54,366 nucleotides of DNA from Frankiales bacterium (GCA_025465135.1 JAODNA010000007.1:1-54366); one strand, 5' to 3'. Positions 41,986 to 51,541 are shown, counted from the stretch's first letter. The notes: generated by a model from the sequence alone, not told the origin. A program made the numbers and translations.

Positions 41986-42504
41986 GTGGCCGTCTACGCC
42001 CTGGGCGACCGGGTACCGCAGATCCACCCGGAGGCCTACGTCCACCCCGACGCGACCGTCATCGGCGACGTCGTTCTCGGGGCCGGCTCGACGGTCTGGC
42101 CCAGCGCCGTCCTGCGCGGCGACTACGGGACGATCACCGTCGGGGAGCGCACCTCGATCCAGGACGGCACGGTCGTGCACGCGACGCACGACAAGCCGAC
42201 GACCATCGGCAGCGAGTGCGTGATCGGGCACCTCGCCCACCTCGAGGGCTGCACCATCGAGGATCGGTCGCTGGTGGGATCAGGCTCGATCGTGCTTCAC
42301 GACGCGGTGGTCCGCAGCGGCGGACTGGTCGGCGCGGGGGCGGTCGTCAGCAACGGCGTCGAGGTCCCGGCGCGGGCGATGGCCCTGGGCATCCCGGCGA
42401 AGATGCGCCTCGACAGCGTGCCGGACGGCACGTTCGAGCCGGCGGTGGCGCTCTACGCCTGGAACGGGCAGCGCTACAAGGACGAGCTCACGCGCCTCGA
42501 CTGA
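41986..42504 (+). CDS. Gamma-class carbonic anhydrase-like hexapeptide-repeat protein
   Basis: A 172-residue left-handed beta-helix protein. Seen: HPEAYVHPDATVIGDVVLGAGSTVWPSAVLRGD, TSIQDGTVVHATHDKPTTIG with a metal-type His, VIGHLAHLEGC with two further His, and SGSIVLHDAVV, then GIPAKMR. Three metal-ligand histidines are in place, as in gamma carbonic anhydrases/YrdA. Activity varies in this family. GTG start with GAGAGGAA about ten bases upstream, about 100 bases after thiD. Confidence 0.9.
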   Translation: MAVYALGDRVPQIHPEAYVHPDATVIGDVVLGAGSTVWPSAVLRGDYGTITVGERTSIQDGTVVHATHDKPTTIGSECVIGHLAHLEGCTIEDRSLVGSGSIVLHDAVVRSGGLVGAGAVVSNGVEVPARAMALGIPAKMRLDSVPDGTFEPAVALYAWNGQRYKDELTRLD

Positions 42505-42582
42505 CCGGTCCGACTTTTCACATCAGATGGGGCTGAAGTACCCCAGTTTCCGAATTTCTGCAGACCGGTCCGCGAGCCTACT

Positions 42583-42598
42583 GTCACGACTCCGTTAC
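42583..42598 (+). promoter_or_regulatory. GTnAC-n6-GTnAC box upstream of a small gene
   Basis: GTCAC-n6-GTTAC at 42583-42598, extended by CCAG, lies 45 bases before the start at 42644. It matches a second copy at 51526-51541. This architecture is that of AfsQ1/MtrA-type OmpR-family response regulator sites. TACTGT (42579-42584) overlaps it and could be a -10. The rest of 42505-42643 is AT-richer, with a GGGG/CCCC mini-hairpin and a twice-occurring GACCGGTCCG, but no gene. Confidence 0.5.
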
Positions 42599-42643
42599 CC
42601 AGGGTGAGCACGGCCCCCACCCCCACCCACCGCGGAGATGGCC

Positions 42644-42952
42644 ATGGACAGCCAGGTCGACACGCCCGCCCCGGTCGGACCGACCGCCACCGAGCGCTTC
42701 ACCGCGCTGGCGAACCTCCCCGCCGGCGAGCACCGCTCGGACGCCGTCGCCGAGACGCTCGCTCCGCTGCTCGCGTCGCGCCAGCTGCCGGGCTGGATCG
42801 CCCCTCGGTGGCTGGCCGCCGCGACGGAGGTGCTCGACAGCGCCGAGGAGCTCGAGCTCTTCGTCCAGCACGACCCCGTGGTCGAGACCGTCACGATCGG
42901 CCTGTGGCGCGGTGGCGTCAGGCTGTTCGAGACCGATGTCTGGATCGGCTGA
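42644..42952 (+). CDS. Small acidic protein behind a GTnAC box (102 residues)
   Basis: Product begins MDSQVDTPAPVGPTATERFTALANL and ends FETDVWIG, with several acidic residues and no cysteine or membrane segment. GGAG (42634-42637) lies six bases before this ATG, which favours it over ATG 42638. Third positions are strongly G/C, so the frame looks coding. No family recognised. It overlaps the next small gene. Confidence 0.6.
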   Translation: MDSQVDTPAPVGPTATERFTALANLPAGEHRSDAVAETLAPLLASRQLPGWIAPRWLAAATEVLDSAEELELFVQHDPVVETVTIGLWRGGVRLFETDVWIG

Positions 42953-43115
42953 CGTGGAGGCCGCGGCGGACCTGACACTGACCAGGAGCCTGCTCAACCG
43001 GATGGTCGACGCGATCACCGCGTCGGGCGACGGCCAGTCGGCCTGGCCGGCTGCGGAGCTCGCCGAGCTCGCGGCCGAGGTGCAGCAGACGAAGATCTGG
43101 TCCCTGTCGGTCTAG
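42936..43115 (+). CDS. Small hypothetical protein (59 residues) overlapping the previous gene
   Basis: Starts MSGSADVEAAADLTLTRSLL and ends QQTKIWSLSV, likely helical. ATG 42936 overlaps the upstream gene by 17 bases; GTG 42954, one base after that gene's stop, is an equally good start and would give 53 residues. Probably co-transcribed with 42644-42952. It ends 22 bases from the convergent rpmB. Unknown function. Confidence 0.5.
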   Translation: MSGSADVEAAADLTLTRSLLNRMVDAITASGDGQSAWPAAELAELAAEVQQTKIWSLSV

Positions 43116-43137
43116 CTGCCGGCAGGAGGCGCCGCGG

Positions 43138-43326
43138 TCAGGCGCGCACGACCTTGCCGGCCTTGATGCACGACGTGCAGACGCCGAGCTTCTTGGGCGT
43201 CTTGCCGACCATGGCGCGAACCGTCTGGATGTTGGGGTTCCAGCGGCGGCGGGTGCGGCGGTGGGAGTGGCTGACGGACATGCCGAAGCCCGGTCCCTTG
43301 CCACAGACGTCGCAGGTCGCAGACAC
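43138..43326 (-). CDS. rpmB: Ribosomal protein bL28
   Basis: 62-residue 50S subunit protein. Seen: [37 protein letters not shown] and [12 protein letters not shown], keeping two CxxC pairs, so this is the zinc-binding (C+) paralogue. GTG start. Divergent from the DAK2 gene, an arrangement common in actinobacteria. Confidence 0.97.
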   Translation of the reverse strand: MSATCDVCGKGPGFGMSVSHSHRRTRRRWNPNIQTVRAMVGKTPKKLGVCTSCIKAGKVVRA

Positions 43327-43442
43327 AGATGCTCCAAAATGCGGGAAGGGTCGCTCTCCGGCACGCGCCGGACAACCGTCAAAGCGTAGCAGGCGGGCTA
43401 ACCTCGCCTCTCGTCCCGAAGGGTGCCCACAGGAGGAGCAGC

Positions 43443-45053
43443 GTGCTGCAGTTCCTCGACGCCCCGGCCGTACGACGGTGGTGCGCGGCGGGCCTGGCTG
43501 CCCTCACCGCGGCCCGTGGCGAGATCGACGACCTCAACGTCTACCCCGTCCCCGACGGTGACACCGGGACCAACCTGCAGCTGACGATGGAGGCCGTGGT
43601 CGAGGCGGTCGACGCGGCACCGTCAGACATGTCCGCGACGACGAAGGCCATGGCCCACGGGGCCCTGATGGGCGCCCGTGGCAACTCCGGAGTGATCCTG
43701 TCGCAGCTGCTGCGCGGCTTCGCCGAGGTGCTCTGCGAGGACGACCCGGCCGGCTCGGAGTGCCTGCAGCGCGCGCTGATCCGGGCGGCAGAGCTGGGCT
43801 ACGCCGCCGTGGCGACGCCCGTCGAGGGCACTGTCCTGACGGTTGCCCGGGAGGCAGCCGCCGCTGCGGCCGAGCTCGGGCCGGCCGACCTGGCGGCGGT
43901 CGTGAAGGCTGCGGCCGCCGGGGCCACCGCTGCGCTGGCGCGCACGACCGAGCAGCTGCCGCAGCTGAAGGCAGCCGGCGTCGTCGACGCCGGCGGACGC
44001 GGCCTGTGCGTGCTGCTGGATGCGCTGGAGCAGGTCGTGACCGGTGCGGTCCGCTCTGCGGCAGGACCGCTGCTGCTCGTCCCGCGCGACCGCAGCGGCC
44101 TGGCCTCTGCGCGCGAGGCGGGCAGCGACGAGTTCGACTACGAGGTGCAGTTCCTGCTGCGGGACGCGACGGACGACGCGGTCGCGTCCATGAAGGAGGC
44201 ACTCGGGGGTCTCGGCGACTCGCTCGCCGTTGTCGGTGCGGACGGCCTGCACAACGTGCACGTGCATGTGAACGACGTCGGCGCGGCGATCGAGGCGGGC
44301 GTCGAGGCGGGCACGCCGTTCCGCATCACCGTCACGCGCTTCGCCGACCAGATCGCCGCCGAGCAGGCGCCCAGGACGCAGGCGGCTCTGACCGGCCGCG
44401 GGGTTGTCGCGGTGACGGCCGGGCCGGGCCTTGGTGCGCTCTTCGAGCGGGCCGGCGCGGTTGTCGTCGACGGCGGCCCCACGGCCAACCCCTCGACAGC
44501 CGAGCTGCTCGACGCCGTACGACGCAGTGGCACGTCGGAGGTCGTCCTGCTGCCCAACGACGCCAACACGGTCGCGGTCGCGGGAGCCGCTGCGGCGGCC
44601 GCGCGCGACGAGGGCTTCACCGTCGCGGTGGTGCCGACGCGGTCGACCGTGCAGGGCCTGGCGGCCCTCGCGGTGTGCGACGCGAGCCGGTCGTTCGCCG
44701 ACGACGTGGCGGCGATGGCGGACGCGGCCGGGTCGACGCGCTGGGCCGAGGTCACGACGGCGGTGCGCGAGTCGATGACGATGGCCGGTGTCTGCCGTCC
44801 AGGTGACGTCCTCGGCCTCATCGAGGGCGATGTCGTCCTCATCGGTGCTGATGTCGAGTCGGTGGCGGAGCAGCTCATCGACCGGATGCTGGCGGGCGGG
44901 GGTGAGCTGGTGACCGTGATCGCCGGCGAGAGCGCCGTCGACGGGCTCGCCGAACGGCTTTCGTCGTACGTCGGCAAGAACCACCCGACAGCGGAGACGG
45001 TCACCTACGACGGCGGCCAGCCGCACTACCCCGTACTGCTCGGCGTCGAGTAG
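43443..45053 (+). CDS. DAK2/DegV-like fusion protein (FakA-type fatty acid kinase subunit)
   Basis: A 536-residue protein: N-terminal DAK2 ATP-binding domain ([62 protein letters not shown]), then a middle domain with YEVQFLLR and [15 protein letters not shown], and a C-terminal DegV-related domain. This is the YloV/FakA layout; FakA phosphorylates fatty acids presented by FakB. No FakB is in the window. AGGAGG is six bases before the GTG. The stop overlaps the recG GTG. Confidence 0.9.
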   Translation: MLQFLDAPAVRRWCAAGLAALTAARGEIDDLNVYPVPDGDTGTNLQLTMEAVVEAVDAAPSDMSATTKAMAHGALMGARGNSGVILSQLLRGFAEVLCEDDPAGSECLQRALIRAAELGYAAVATPVEGTVLTVAREAAAAAAELGPADLAAVVKAAAAGATAALARTTEQLPQLKAAGVVDAGGRGLCVLLDALEQVVTGAVRSAAGPLLLVPRDRSGLASAREAGSDEFDYEVQFLLRDATDDAVASMKEALGGLGDSLAVVGADGLHNVHVHVNDVGAAIEAGVEAGTPFRITVTRFADQIAAEQAPRTQAALTGRGVVAVTAGPGLGALFERAGAVVVDGGPTANPSTAELLDAVRRSGTSEVVLLPNDANTVAVAGAAAAAARDEGFTVAVVPTRSTVQGLAALAVCDASRSFADDVAAMADAAGSTRWAEVTTAVRESMTMAGVCRPGDVLGLIEGDVVLIGADVESVAEQLIDRMLAGGGELVTVIAGESAVDGLAERLSSYVGKNHPTAETVTYDGGQPHYPVLLGVE

Positions 45054-47212
45054 TGGTCGGACTCGACGCGCGGCTCGTCTCGGTGCTCGGCGACAAGACG
45101 GCGAAGCCCATGGAGGCCACGCTCGACCTGCACACCGCGGGTGACCTCCTTCGCCACTACCCGCGGCGCTACGCCGAGCGCGGCCGGCTGACCGGCTTCG
45201 CCGAGCTGGAGGTCGGAGAGCACGCGACGGTCTTCGCCGAGGTCACGAAGTGCAAGGGGCGCAAGCTCAGGCCGAAGCTGTTCAAGACAGACGTCACGGT
45301 GAAGGACGACGAGGGCCGCACGATGACCATGGCCATCTTCAACCGCCCGTGGGTCGAGAAGGACCTTCGTGCGGGCCGGCGGGCCTTCTTCGCGGGCAAG
45401 GTCGAGATGTTCAACAAGAGGGTGCAGCTCGCCAACCCGGAGTACCAGCTCGTCGACGACGACGAGGGCGTCGTCACCGACGACTTCGCCGGCGCCCTGA
45501 TCCCGATCTACCCGGCGACGGGGAAGGTCAGCAGCCTCGTTCTCCAGCGGTCCGTGCGGCACGTGCTCGACATGGTCGACTTCGGCCCCGACCCGCTGCC
45601 GCAACGGATCCGCGAGGGTCGTGGCCTGCTCGACCTGGAAGCCGCGCTCCGTGCGGTTCACCGCCCCGAGAATCGGTCCGACGTGAAACGCGCGGAGGAC
45701 CGCCTCAAGTGGGACGAGGCGTTCGTCCTCCAGGTCACCCTGGCGCAGCGCCGGCTCGCGGCACGCGCGCTGCCGGGTGTGCCGCGCGTGCCGCGAGCCG
45801 GGGGGCTGCTCGAGGCGTTCGATCGCTCGCTGCCGTTCACCCTGACCGGCGGTCAGCAGGAGGTCGGGGACGTGCTGGCCCGCGAGCTCGCGCAGCCGCA
45901 TCCCATGCACCGGCTGCTCCAGGGCGAGGTGGGATCGGGCAAGACGCTCGTGGCGCTGCGCGCGATGCTCGCCGTCGTCGACTCCGGCGGGCAGGCCGCG
46001 CTGCTCGCCCCTACCGAGGTGCTGGCCCAGCAGCACCACCGGTCCATCCGCGACCTGCTCGGGCCACTCGGTCAGGCCGGCGAGCTCGGGGGAGGTGACG
46101 TCGCGACGCGGCTCGCACTGCTGACCGGCTCGCTGGGTTCCGCAGCCCGTCGTACCGCCCTGGGTGATGCCGCGTCCGGGGAGGCGGGAATCGTCATCGG
46201 GACGCACGCCCTGCTGAGCGAGGGGGTCGCGTTCGCCGATCTGGGTCTGGTCGTGGTCGACGAGCAGCACCGCTTCGGCGTGGAGCAGCGAGATGCCTTG
46301 CGCGCCAAGGGCGACAAGCCACCGCACGTGCTCGTGATGACCGCGACCCCGATCCCTCGCACGGTGGCGATGACGGTCTACGGCGACCTGGAGGTCTCGA
46401 CGCTCACCGAGCTGCCCCTCGGGCGGTCGCCTGTCAGGACCGCCGTCGTGCCTGTCGGCGAGAAGCCGCAGTGGCTCGAGACGGCCTGGACGCGGATCCG
46501 TGAGCATGTCGCCGAGGGGAGGCAGTCGTTCGTCGTGTGTCCCCGGATCGGGGACAGCATCAGCGACGACGACACGGCAGTCGGAGAGGACGGGAAGCGA
46601 CCGGCCGTGGCGGTGCTCGACCTCTACCCGATGCTCGTCGAGGGCCCGCTGCGCGGGTTGCGCGTCGAGGTGCTGCACGGCCGCATGGCGGCGGACGCCA
46701 AGGACGACGTCATGCGACGGTTCACCGCCGGCGCGGTCGACGTGCTCGTCGCCACGACGGTGATCGAGGTCGGTGTCGACGTGCCCAACGCGACCGTGAT
46801 GGTCGTCATGGACGCCGACCGCTTCGGCGTCTCCCAGCTCCACCAGCTGCGCGGCCGGGTCGGTCGCGGCGAGCACGCCGCACTGTGCCTGCTGGTCAGC
46901 GAGGCCGAGGTCGGTACGCCGGCGCGGACCCGGCTCGAAGCGGTGGCTGCGACGACCGACGGCTTCGAGCTCTCCCGTGTCGACCTCGAGCAGCGCCGCG
47001 AGGGCGACGTCCTGGGTGCCAGCCAGTCGGGCACGCGATCGTCGGTGAAGCTGCTCCGGCTGTCGCGGGACGAGCAGCTGATCCGCGAGGCGCGCGACGT
47101 GGCGGTGGAGCTGGTGGAGGCCGATCCTGACCTGACCCGCCACGCTGCTCTCGCGCAGGCGGTCGGCGACCTGGTCGACGCGGAACGCGCCGAGTATCTC
47201 CAGAAGGCCTGA
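45053..47212 (+). CDS. recG: ATP-dependent DNA helicase RecG
   Basis: Remodels stalled forks and recombination intermediates. 719 residues. Seen: N-terminal wedge domain (LLRHYPRRYAERGRL), Walker A QGEVGSGKTLVALRAM, motif TEVLAQQHHRSI, DEQHRFGVEQRDAL (DExH), TATPIPRTVAMTVYGDLEVS, LHGRMAADAKDDVM, ATTVIEVGVDVPNA, and QLRGRVGRGEHAA. Starts at GTG sharing one base with the upstream stop. Followed by rsmD after four bases. Confidence 0.95.
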   Translation: MVGLDARLVSVLGDKTAKPMEATLDLHTAGDLLRHYPRRYAERGRLTGFAELEVGEHATVFAEVTKCKGRKLRPKLFKTDVTVKDDEGRTMTMAIFNRPWVEKDLRAGRRAFFAGKVEMFNKRVQLANPEYQLVDDDEGVVTDDFAGALIPIYPATGKVSSLVLQRSVRHVLDMVDFGPDPLPQRIREGRGLLDLEAALRAVHRPENRSDVKRAEDRLKWDEAFVLQVTLAQRRLAARALPGVPRVPRAGGLLEAFDRSLPFTLTGGQQEVGDVLARELAQPHPMHRLLQGEVGSGKTLVALRAMLAVVDSGGQAALLAPTEVLAQQHHRSIRDLLGPLGQAGELGGGDVATRLALLTGSLGSAARRTALGDAASGEAGIVIGTHALLSEGVAFADLGLVVVDEQHRFGVEQRDALRAKGDKPPHVLVMTATPIPRTVAMTVYGDLEVSTLTELPLGRSPVRTAVVPVGEKPQWLETAWTRIREHVAEGRQSFVVCPRIGDSISDDDTAVGEDGKRPAVAVLDLYPMLVEGPLRGLRVEVLHGRMAADAKDDVMRRFTAGAVDVLVATTVIEVGVDVPNATVMVVMDADRFGVSQLHQLRGRVGRGEHAALCLLVSEAEVGTPARTRLEAVAATTDGFELSRVDLEQRREGDVLGASQSGTRSSVKLLRLSRDEQLIREARDVAVELVEADPDLTRHAALAQAVGDLVDAERAEYLQKA

Positions 47213-47216
47213 CGCG

Positions 47217-47759
47217 GTGACGCGGATCATCGCTGGAGAGGCGAGGGGCAGGCGGCTGCAGGTGCCGATCGGCGACGTCACGCGCCCGACGTCCGACCGC
47301 GCGCGCGAGGGGTTGTTCTCCAGCCTGCAGAGCCTCGGCGACGTCGACGGGGCGCGGGTGCTCGACCTGTTCGCCGGTTCGGGCGCCCTCGGCCTCGAGG
47401 CGCTGAGCAGAGGCGCGGTCAGTGCCACCTTCGTCGAGGACGACCCGGCAGCGCTCAACGCGATCCGCGACAACGTCGCGACGGTGAACCTGCCCGGCGC
47501 CCACGTCGTACCGATGAAGGCCGAGGTCTTCCTCGCGGCCGCCCCGGAGCCGCGCTACGACGTGGCGTTCCTGGACCCGCCGTACGACGTCGACGTCGTG
47601 CCGGTGCTCGCAGCTCTCGTGCCCTGGCTGGCACCGGACGCGGTCGTGGCGGTCGAGCGCGGAACGCGTGGGCCCGAGCTCGCGTGGCCGGACGGCCTGC
47701 GGGCCGAGCGGTCGCGGCGCTACGGCGAGGCCACGCTCTGGTACGGGAGCCGCTGCTAG
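47217..47759 (+). CDS. rsmD: 16S rRNA (guanine-N2-)-methyltransferase RsmD
   Basis: 180-residue SAM-dependent methyltransferase that modifies G966. Seen: MTRIIAGEARGRRL, RPTSDRAREGLFSSL, the SAM motif VLDLFAGSGALGLEAL, and catalytic DPPYD. Closely follows recG and precedes coaD, the usual order. Confidence 0.95.
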   Translation: MTRIIAGEARGRRLQVPIGDVTRPTSDRAREGLFSSLQSLGDVDGARVLDLFAGSGALGLEALSRGAVSATFVEDDPAALNAIRDNVATVNLPGAHVVPMKAEVFLAAAPEPRYDVAFLDPPYDVDVVPVLAALVPWLAPDAVVAVERGTRGPELAWPDGLRAERSRRYGEATLWYGSRC

Positions 47760-47771
47760 CGTGCGTGCACC

Positions 47772-48257
47772 ATGAGACGCGCCGTCTGCCCCGGGTCTTT
47801 CGACCCCGTGACGCTCGGCCACCTCGACATCATCGGCCGGGCGAGCGACCTCTACGACGAGGTCGTCGTCGCGGTCGGCATGAACGCCGCGAAGAACCGG
47901 ATGTTCTCGCTCGACGAGCGCATCGCGATGCTCAGGGAAGCGACGGCGCAGTACGGCAACGTCTCGGTCGACTCCTTCGACGGGCTCATCGTCGACTTCT
48001 GCAAGGCCCACTCGATCCAGGTGATCGTGAAGGGGCTGCGTGCCATCAGCGACTTCGACTACGAGCTGCAGATGGCGCAGATGAACCACGGACTGGCGGG
48101 CATCGAGACCCTGTTCATGACCACCAACCCGCTCTACTCTTTCCTCTCGTCGAGCCTGGTCAAAGAGGTCGCGACGTACGGCGGCGACGTGTCGGGGCTC
48201 GTGCCCGAAGCGGCCGGCCGCCGGTTGCTCGAACGCCTGAACCCCCCGAAGCCGTAG
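47772..48257 (+). CDS. coaD: Pantetheine-phosphate adenylyltransferase
   Basis: 161-residue nucleotidyltransferase making dephospho-CoA. Seen: CPGSFDPVTLGHLDII with the TxGH motif, VGMNAAKNRMFSLDER, KGLRAISDFDYELQMA, and FLSSSLVKEVA. ATG start 13 bases after rsmD. Confidence 0.97.
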   Translation: MRRAVCPGSFDPVTLGHLDIIGRASDLYDEVVVAVGMNAAKNRMFSLDERIAMLREATAQYGNVSVDSFDGLIVDFCKAHSIQVIVKGLRAISDFDYELQMAQMNHGLAGIETLFMTTNPLYSFLSSSLVKEVATYGGDVSGLVPEAAGRRLLERLNPPKP

Positions 48258-48267
48258 ACGGAGACTC

Positions 48268-48765
48268 GTGGACAGCGTCCAGTCCAAGCTCGACGAGATC
48301 ACCGCCGCGCTGGAGGCCGCGCGGGCGATGCCGATGTCGGCCTCGTGCGTGGTCAACCGCGGCGAGCTGCTCGGGCTGGTCGGCGAGCTGCGGGCCCTGC
48401 TTCCCGGCGAGATCACGCAGGCCCGCACCGTGCTCGAGGACAAGGACAGCGTGCTGGCCGACGGCCGGCGCGAGGCGGCCCGGATCATCGCCCAGGCCCG
48501 CGAGGAGCGGCTGCGGATGCTGTCGGAGCAGGAGGTCTACGTCCAGGCGCAGACCGAGGCCGACCGGCTGACCTGGGAGGCGACCGCCAACGCGCAGGCC
48601 CTGCGCGCCGAGGTCGACGACTACGTCGACGGCAAGCTGGCCAACTTCGAGATCATCCTGACCAAGACGCTCAAGTCGGTGGAGCGCGGCCGCGCCAAGC
48701 TCGCCGGCCGCAACGAGCTGGCCGAGATCGTCGACCGCCGCGACGAGGCTGCCCTGCCGGGCTGA
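48268..48765 (+). CDS. SepIVA-like coiled-coil protein (DivIVA-related)
   Basis: A 165-residue, largely helical, charged protein. Seen: VQSKLDEITAALEAARAMPMSASCVVNR at the N terminus and heptad-rich stretches (ARIIAQAREERLRMLSEQEVYVQAQTEADRL). Position between coaD and the yceD-rpmF-rnc-mutM-smc block is that of Rv2927c/SepIVA in mycobacteria, a septum protein sometimes annotated as an ATP synthase b-like subunit. Shorter than mycobacterial SepIVA. GTG start; GGAG upstream. Role in division is inferred from position and layout. Confidence 0.8.
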   Translation: MDSVQSKLDEITAALEAARAMPMSASCVVNRGELLGLVGELRALLPGEITQARTVLEDKDSVLADGRREAARIIAQAREERLRMLSEQEVYVQAQTEADRLTWEATANAQALRAEVDDYVDGKLANFEIILTKTLKSVERGRAKLAGRNELAEIVDRRDEAALPG

Positions 48766-48826
48766 GTCGACCGCCGGCGCCCGCCCGGGTAGTCTTGTCG
48801 ACGGTCTCAACGACCCAGAGCGAGTC

Positions 48827-49408
48827 ATGCCCGAGAACAGGAAGCCGCAGCACCGCCTCGACCTCCGCAGTCCCCTTGTGCTCGACACACGCGAGCTGGG
48901 GCGACGCGCGGGGTCGATGCGCACGGTGCGGTTCCCCGCCCCCGCGCCTGCCGACCTCGGGGTCGAGCTCATCGGAGTGCCCGCCGGATCCGAGATCGAC
49001 CTGGACCTCAGGCTCGAGTCGGTGATGGAGGGCGTGCTGGTGAGCGGCACCGCCGCCGTACCGCTGGCGGGGGAGTGCGGACGCTGCCTGGAGGCGGTCA
49101 GGGACACCCTGACGGTCGACCTGCAGGAGCTCTTCGCCTACCCCGACAGCACCACGGACCAGACGGTGGATGAGGACGAGACGGCACGGATGGAGGGCGA
49201 CTTCCTCGATCTCGAGCCGACACTGCGCGACGCGGTGGTGCTCGCCCTGCCGCTCACTCCGCTGTGCCGGGAGGACTGTGCAGGGCTCTGCGCCGAGTGC
49301 GGAGAGCGCCTGGACGACCTGCCGGAGGACCACGCGCACGATGCGCCCGATGCACGCTGGTCGGCGCTGCAAGGCCTGATCGACACGCGAACCACCGAGG
49401 AGAAGTAA
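48827..49408 (+). CDS. yceD: YceD family (DUF177) protein
   Basis: 193-residue protein linked in bacteria to 23S rRNA/ribosome assembly. Seen: VLDTRELGRRAGSM, LAGECGRCLEAV and LCREDCAGLCAECGERL; the CxxC pairs may bind zinc. TAGTCT (48790-48795) upstream may be a -10. The stop TAA shares a base with the rpmF ATG, so the two are coupled, as is widespread. Confidence 0.92.
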   Translation: MPENRKPQHRLDLRSPLVLDTRELGRRAGSMRTVRFPAPAPADLGVELIGVPAGSEIDLDLRLESVMEGVLVSGTAAVPLAGECGRCLEAVRDTLTVDLQELFAYPDSTTDQTVDEDETARMEGDFLDLEPTLRDAVVLALPLTPLCREDCAGLCAECGERLDDLPEDHAHDAPDARWSALQGLIDTRTTEEK

Positions 49409-49578
49409 TGGCCGTCCCGAAGCGCAAGATGTCGCGCAGCAACACCCGAGCGCGGCGCGCGCAGTGGAAGGCGACCCCGCCGGCCCTGACGACGTGCGAC
49501 CGTGGCCACACGACGCTCCCGCACACCGTCTGCCCCGAGTGCGGCCGCTACGACAAGCGCACGATCATCGCCGTCTGA
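49408..49578 (+). CDS. rpmF: Ribosomal protein bL32
   Basis: 56-residue protein, [20 protein letters not shown], then [25 protein letters not shown] with cysteines for zinc. ATG overlaps the yceD stop by one base. GGAGAAG upstream is the ribosome site. Confidence 0.97.
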   Translation: MAVPKRKMSRSNTRARRAQWKATPPALTTCDRGHTTLPHTVCPECGRYDKRTIIAV

Positions 49579-49589
49579 CGCGACCGCGC

Positions 49590-49859
49590 ATGACCCCGGT
49601 CGTCACCGCGGAGGAAGCGCTGGTCATCGTGCAGCGCGCGGTGGCCACCGTTCTCGCCGTGGACGCCGCGTCCGTCGATCGCCGGACGCGCTTCCGGGAC
49701 GACCTGAAGGCCGACTCGCTCGCGCTGCTCGAGATCCTGCAGATCGTCGAGGACGCCCTCGTCGCGCAGGCCGGCCCTGGTTTCGAGATCCCGGACGAGG
49801 ACCTCGGACGCCTCGTCACCGTGGCGGACGCGGTCGACTACGCCGTCACGCGCCCTTGA
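49590..49859 (+). CDS. Acyl carrier protein-like protein
   Basis: An 89-residue phosphopantetheine-binding protein. Seen: [12 protein letters not shown] with the DSL serine for the prosthetic group, FRDDL before it, and an acidic helix 2. It lies between rpmF and rnc, where many bacteria have an acpP. The stop overlaps a TTG start of rnc. Confidence 0.88.
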   Translation: MTPVVTAEEALVIVQRAVATVLAVDAASVDRRTRFRDDLKADSLALLEILQIVEDALVAQAGPGFEIPDEDLGRLVTVADAVDYAVTRP

Positions 49860-50539
49860 ACGCCTCCTACACGCTGCTCGAGGCGGCGCTCGGCACGGCG
49901 GTCGAGCCCGCTCTTCTGGAGCGGGCGCTGACCCACCGGTCCTACGCGTACGAGCACGGTGGCCTGCCGACGAACGAGCGCCTGGAGTTCCTCGGCGACT
50001 CTGTGCTCGGCGTCATCGTGACCGACGCGCTGTACCGCAAGCACCCCGATCTGCCGGAGGGGCAGCTGGCCAAGCTGCGGGCGAGCGTCGTCAACACGCG
50101 CGCGCTGGCAGGGGTGGCGCGCACGCTGGGGCTCGGCAGGTGGCTGCGCCTCGGCAAGGGCGAGGAGGTCACCGGTGGTCGCGACAAGGCCTCCATCCTG
50201 GCGGACACGATGGAGGCTCTGATCGGCGCGATCTACATCGACCGGGGCCTCGAGGCAGCCAGCGTGATGGTCCGCCGGCTCTTCGACCCCTTGATGGAGG
50301 CCGCGACCGAGGAGGGCGCAGCGCTCGACTGGAAGACGAGCCTGCAGGAGCTGACCGCCGCGCGCGGCCTCGGCGTACCGGAGTACGTCGTCGCGGAGAG
50401 CGGGCCCGACCACCAGAAGGCGTTCACCGCAGCGGCCGTGGTGCAGGGTGCCGTGCACGGCGAAGGAGCGGGGCGCAGCAAGAAGGAGGCCGAGCAGCAG
50501 GCGGCCGAGGCGGCCTGGCGCGACCTGACCCGTGCCTGA
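49856..50539 (+). CDS. rnc: Ribonuclease III
   Basis: 227-residue double-strand-specific endoribonuclease for rRNA and mRNA processing. Seen: [29 protein letters not shown] (signature with catalytic acids), [21 protein letters not shown], and a C-terminal dsRBD ([22 protein letters not shown]). TTG at 49856 overlaps the ACP stop; this start gives a normal N-terminal length and no better ATG/GTG lies nearby. Confidence 0.95.
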   Translation: MNASYTLLEAALGTAVEPALLERALTHRSYAYEHGGLPTNERLEFLGDSVLGVIVTDALYRKHPDLPEGQLAKLRASVVNTRALAGVARTLGLGRWLRLGKGEEVTGGRDKASILADTMEALIGAIYIDRGLEAASVMVRRLFDPLMEAATEEGAALDWKTSLQELTAARGLGVPEYVVAESGPDHQKAFTAAAVVQGAVHGEGAGRSKKEAEQQAAEAAWRDLTRA

Positions 50540-50544
50540 GCCGC

Positions 50545-51399
50545 ATGCCTGAGCTGCCCGAGGTCGAGGTCGTCCGCGTCGGCCTGGAGCGGGGAGTCGT
50601 GGGCCGCACGATCGACCGCGTCTCCGTCTGCCACCCGCGGGCCGTACGCCGGCACCTGGGCGGCGCGCGCGACTTCGAGGCCCTGCTCGCCGATCGCACC
50701 GTCACCGGTGCGCAGCGGCGGGGCAAGTACCTCTGGCTGCCGCTGGACTCCGGCGACGCGCTCACCGGCCACCTCGGCATGAGCGGCCAGCTCCTCGTGG
50801 TCCCGCTGGACAAGCCCGACGAGGCGCACCTGCGGGTGCGCTTCACGTTCGCCGACGGGGGACGCGAGCTGCGCTTCGTCGACCAGCGGACCTTCGGGGG
50901 ACTCGTCGTCGTGGCAGGTGGCGCCGAGCTGCCGAGCACGATCGCCCACATCGCGCGGGACCCGGTGGACCCGGAGTTCGACGACGAGGCCTTCGTGGCC
51001 GCCGTACGACGGCGCAAGACCGGGATCAAGCGGGCCCTGCTCGACCAGAGCCTGGTCTCCGGGATCGGCAACATCTACGCCGACGAGGCGCTTTGGCGGG
51101 TCGGCCTGCACTACGCCCGGCCCACGGAGCTGCTGCCGAGACGGGTGCTCGCCGACCTGCTCACCCAGGTCCGGGCCGTGCTGCACGAGTCCCTCGCGGC
51201 CGGCGGCACCAGCTTCGACGCCCTCTACGTGTCCACGGAGGGGGTCAGCGGCCTTTTCGAGCGCCAGCTGCACGCCTACGGGCGGGAGGGCGAGCCCTGT
51301 GACCGCTGCGGGACGCCGATCCGCCGCGACGCCTTCATGAACCGCTCCTCCTTCACCTGCCCGAAGTGCCAGCCAAGGCCCCGAAGCGGCCGCTGGTGA
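50545..51399 (+). CDS. mutM: Formamidopyrimidine-DNA glycosylase
   Basis: 284-residue bifunctional repair enzyme for oxidised purines. Seen: [10 protein letters not shown] with the catalytic Pro, RGKYLWLPL with a conserved Lys, [20 protein letters not shown], and the zinc finger [25 protein letters not shown] split by the conserved Arg. ATG start five bases after rnc. Confidence 0.96.
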   Translation: MPELPEVEVVRVGLERGVVGRTIDRVSVCHPRAVRRHLGGARDFEALLADRTVTGAQRRGKYLWLPLDSGDALTGHLGMSGQLLVVPLDKPDEAHLRVRFTFADGGRELRFVDQRTFGGLVVVAGGAELPSTIAHIARDPVDPEFDDEAFVAAVRRRKTGIKRALLDQSLVSGIGNIYADEALWRVGLHYARPTELLPRRVLADLLTQVRAVLHESLAAGGTSFDALYVSTEGVSGLFERQLHAYGREGEPCDRCGTPIRRDAFMNRSSFTCPKCQPRPRSGRW

Positions 51400-51520
51400 C
51401 AGGAGGGGTAGACGAGCGCCGAGCGCGAGCGACGCGGTTGCGAAGCCGCGGAGTGGGGCCCCCGAGCGCCAGCGAGGGACGCCCCGCGATGCGGTGTAGC
51501 AGAGCTTGGAGCGAGGGCGA
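51400..51520. repeat. GC-rich, structured intergenic segment after mutM (possible dispersed repeat)
   Basis: About 120 bases containing repeated GAGCG/GCGAG units, an imperfect hairpin GCGGTT-GCG-AAGCCGC and runs GGGGCCCCC and GCCCCGC. No gene is supported. Such GCGAGCG-rich strings occur as intergenic repeats in several actinobacteria, but I cannot show a second copy here. Confidence 0.35.
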
Positions 51521-51525
51521 TAACT

Positions 51526-51541
51526 GTGACGGATTTGTTAC
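51526..51541 (+). promoter_or_regulatory. Second GTnAC-n6-GTnAC box
   Basis: GTGAC-n6-GTTAC at 51526-51541, extended CCAG, matches the copy at 42583 in both half-sites and in flanking CTGT and CCAG. It lies seven bases upstream of a TTGACC -35-like box, where an activator would sit. Confidence 0.55.
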
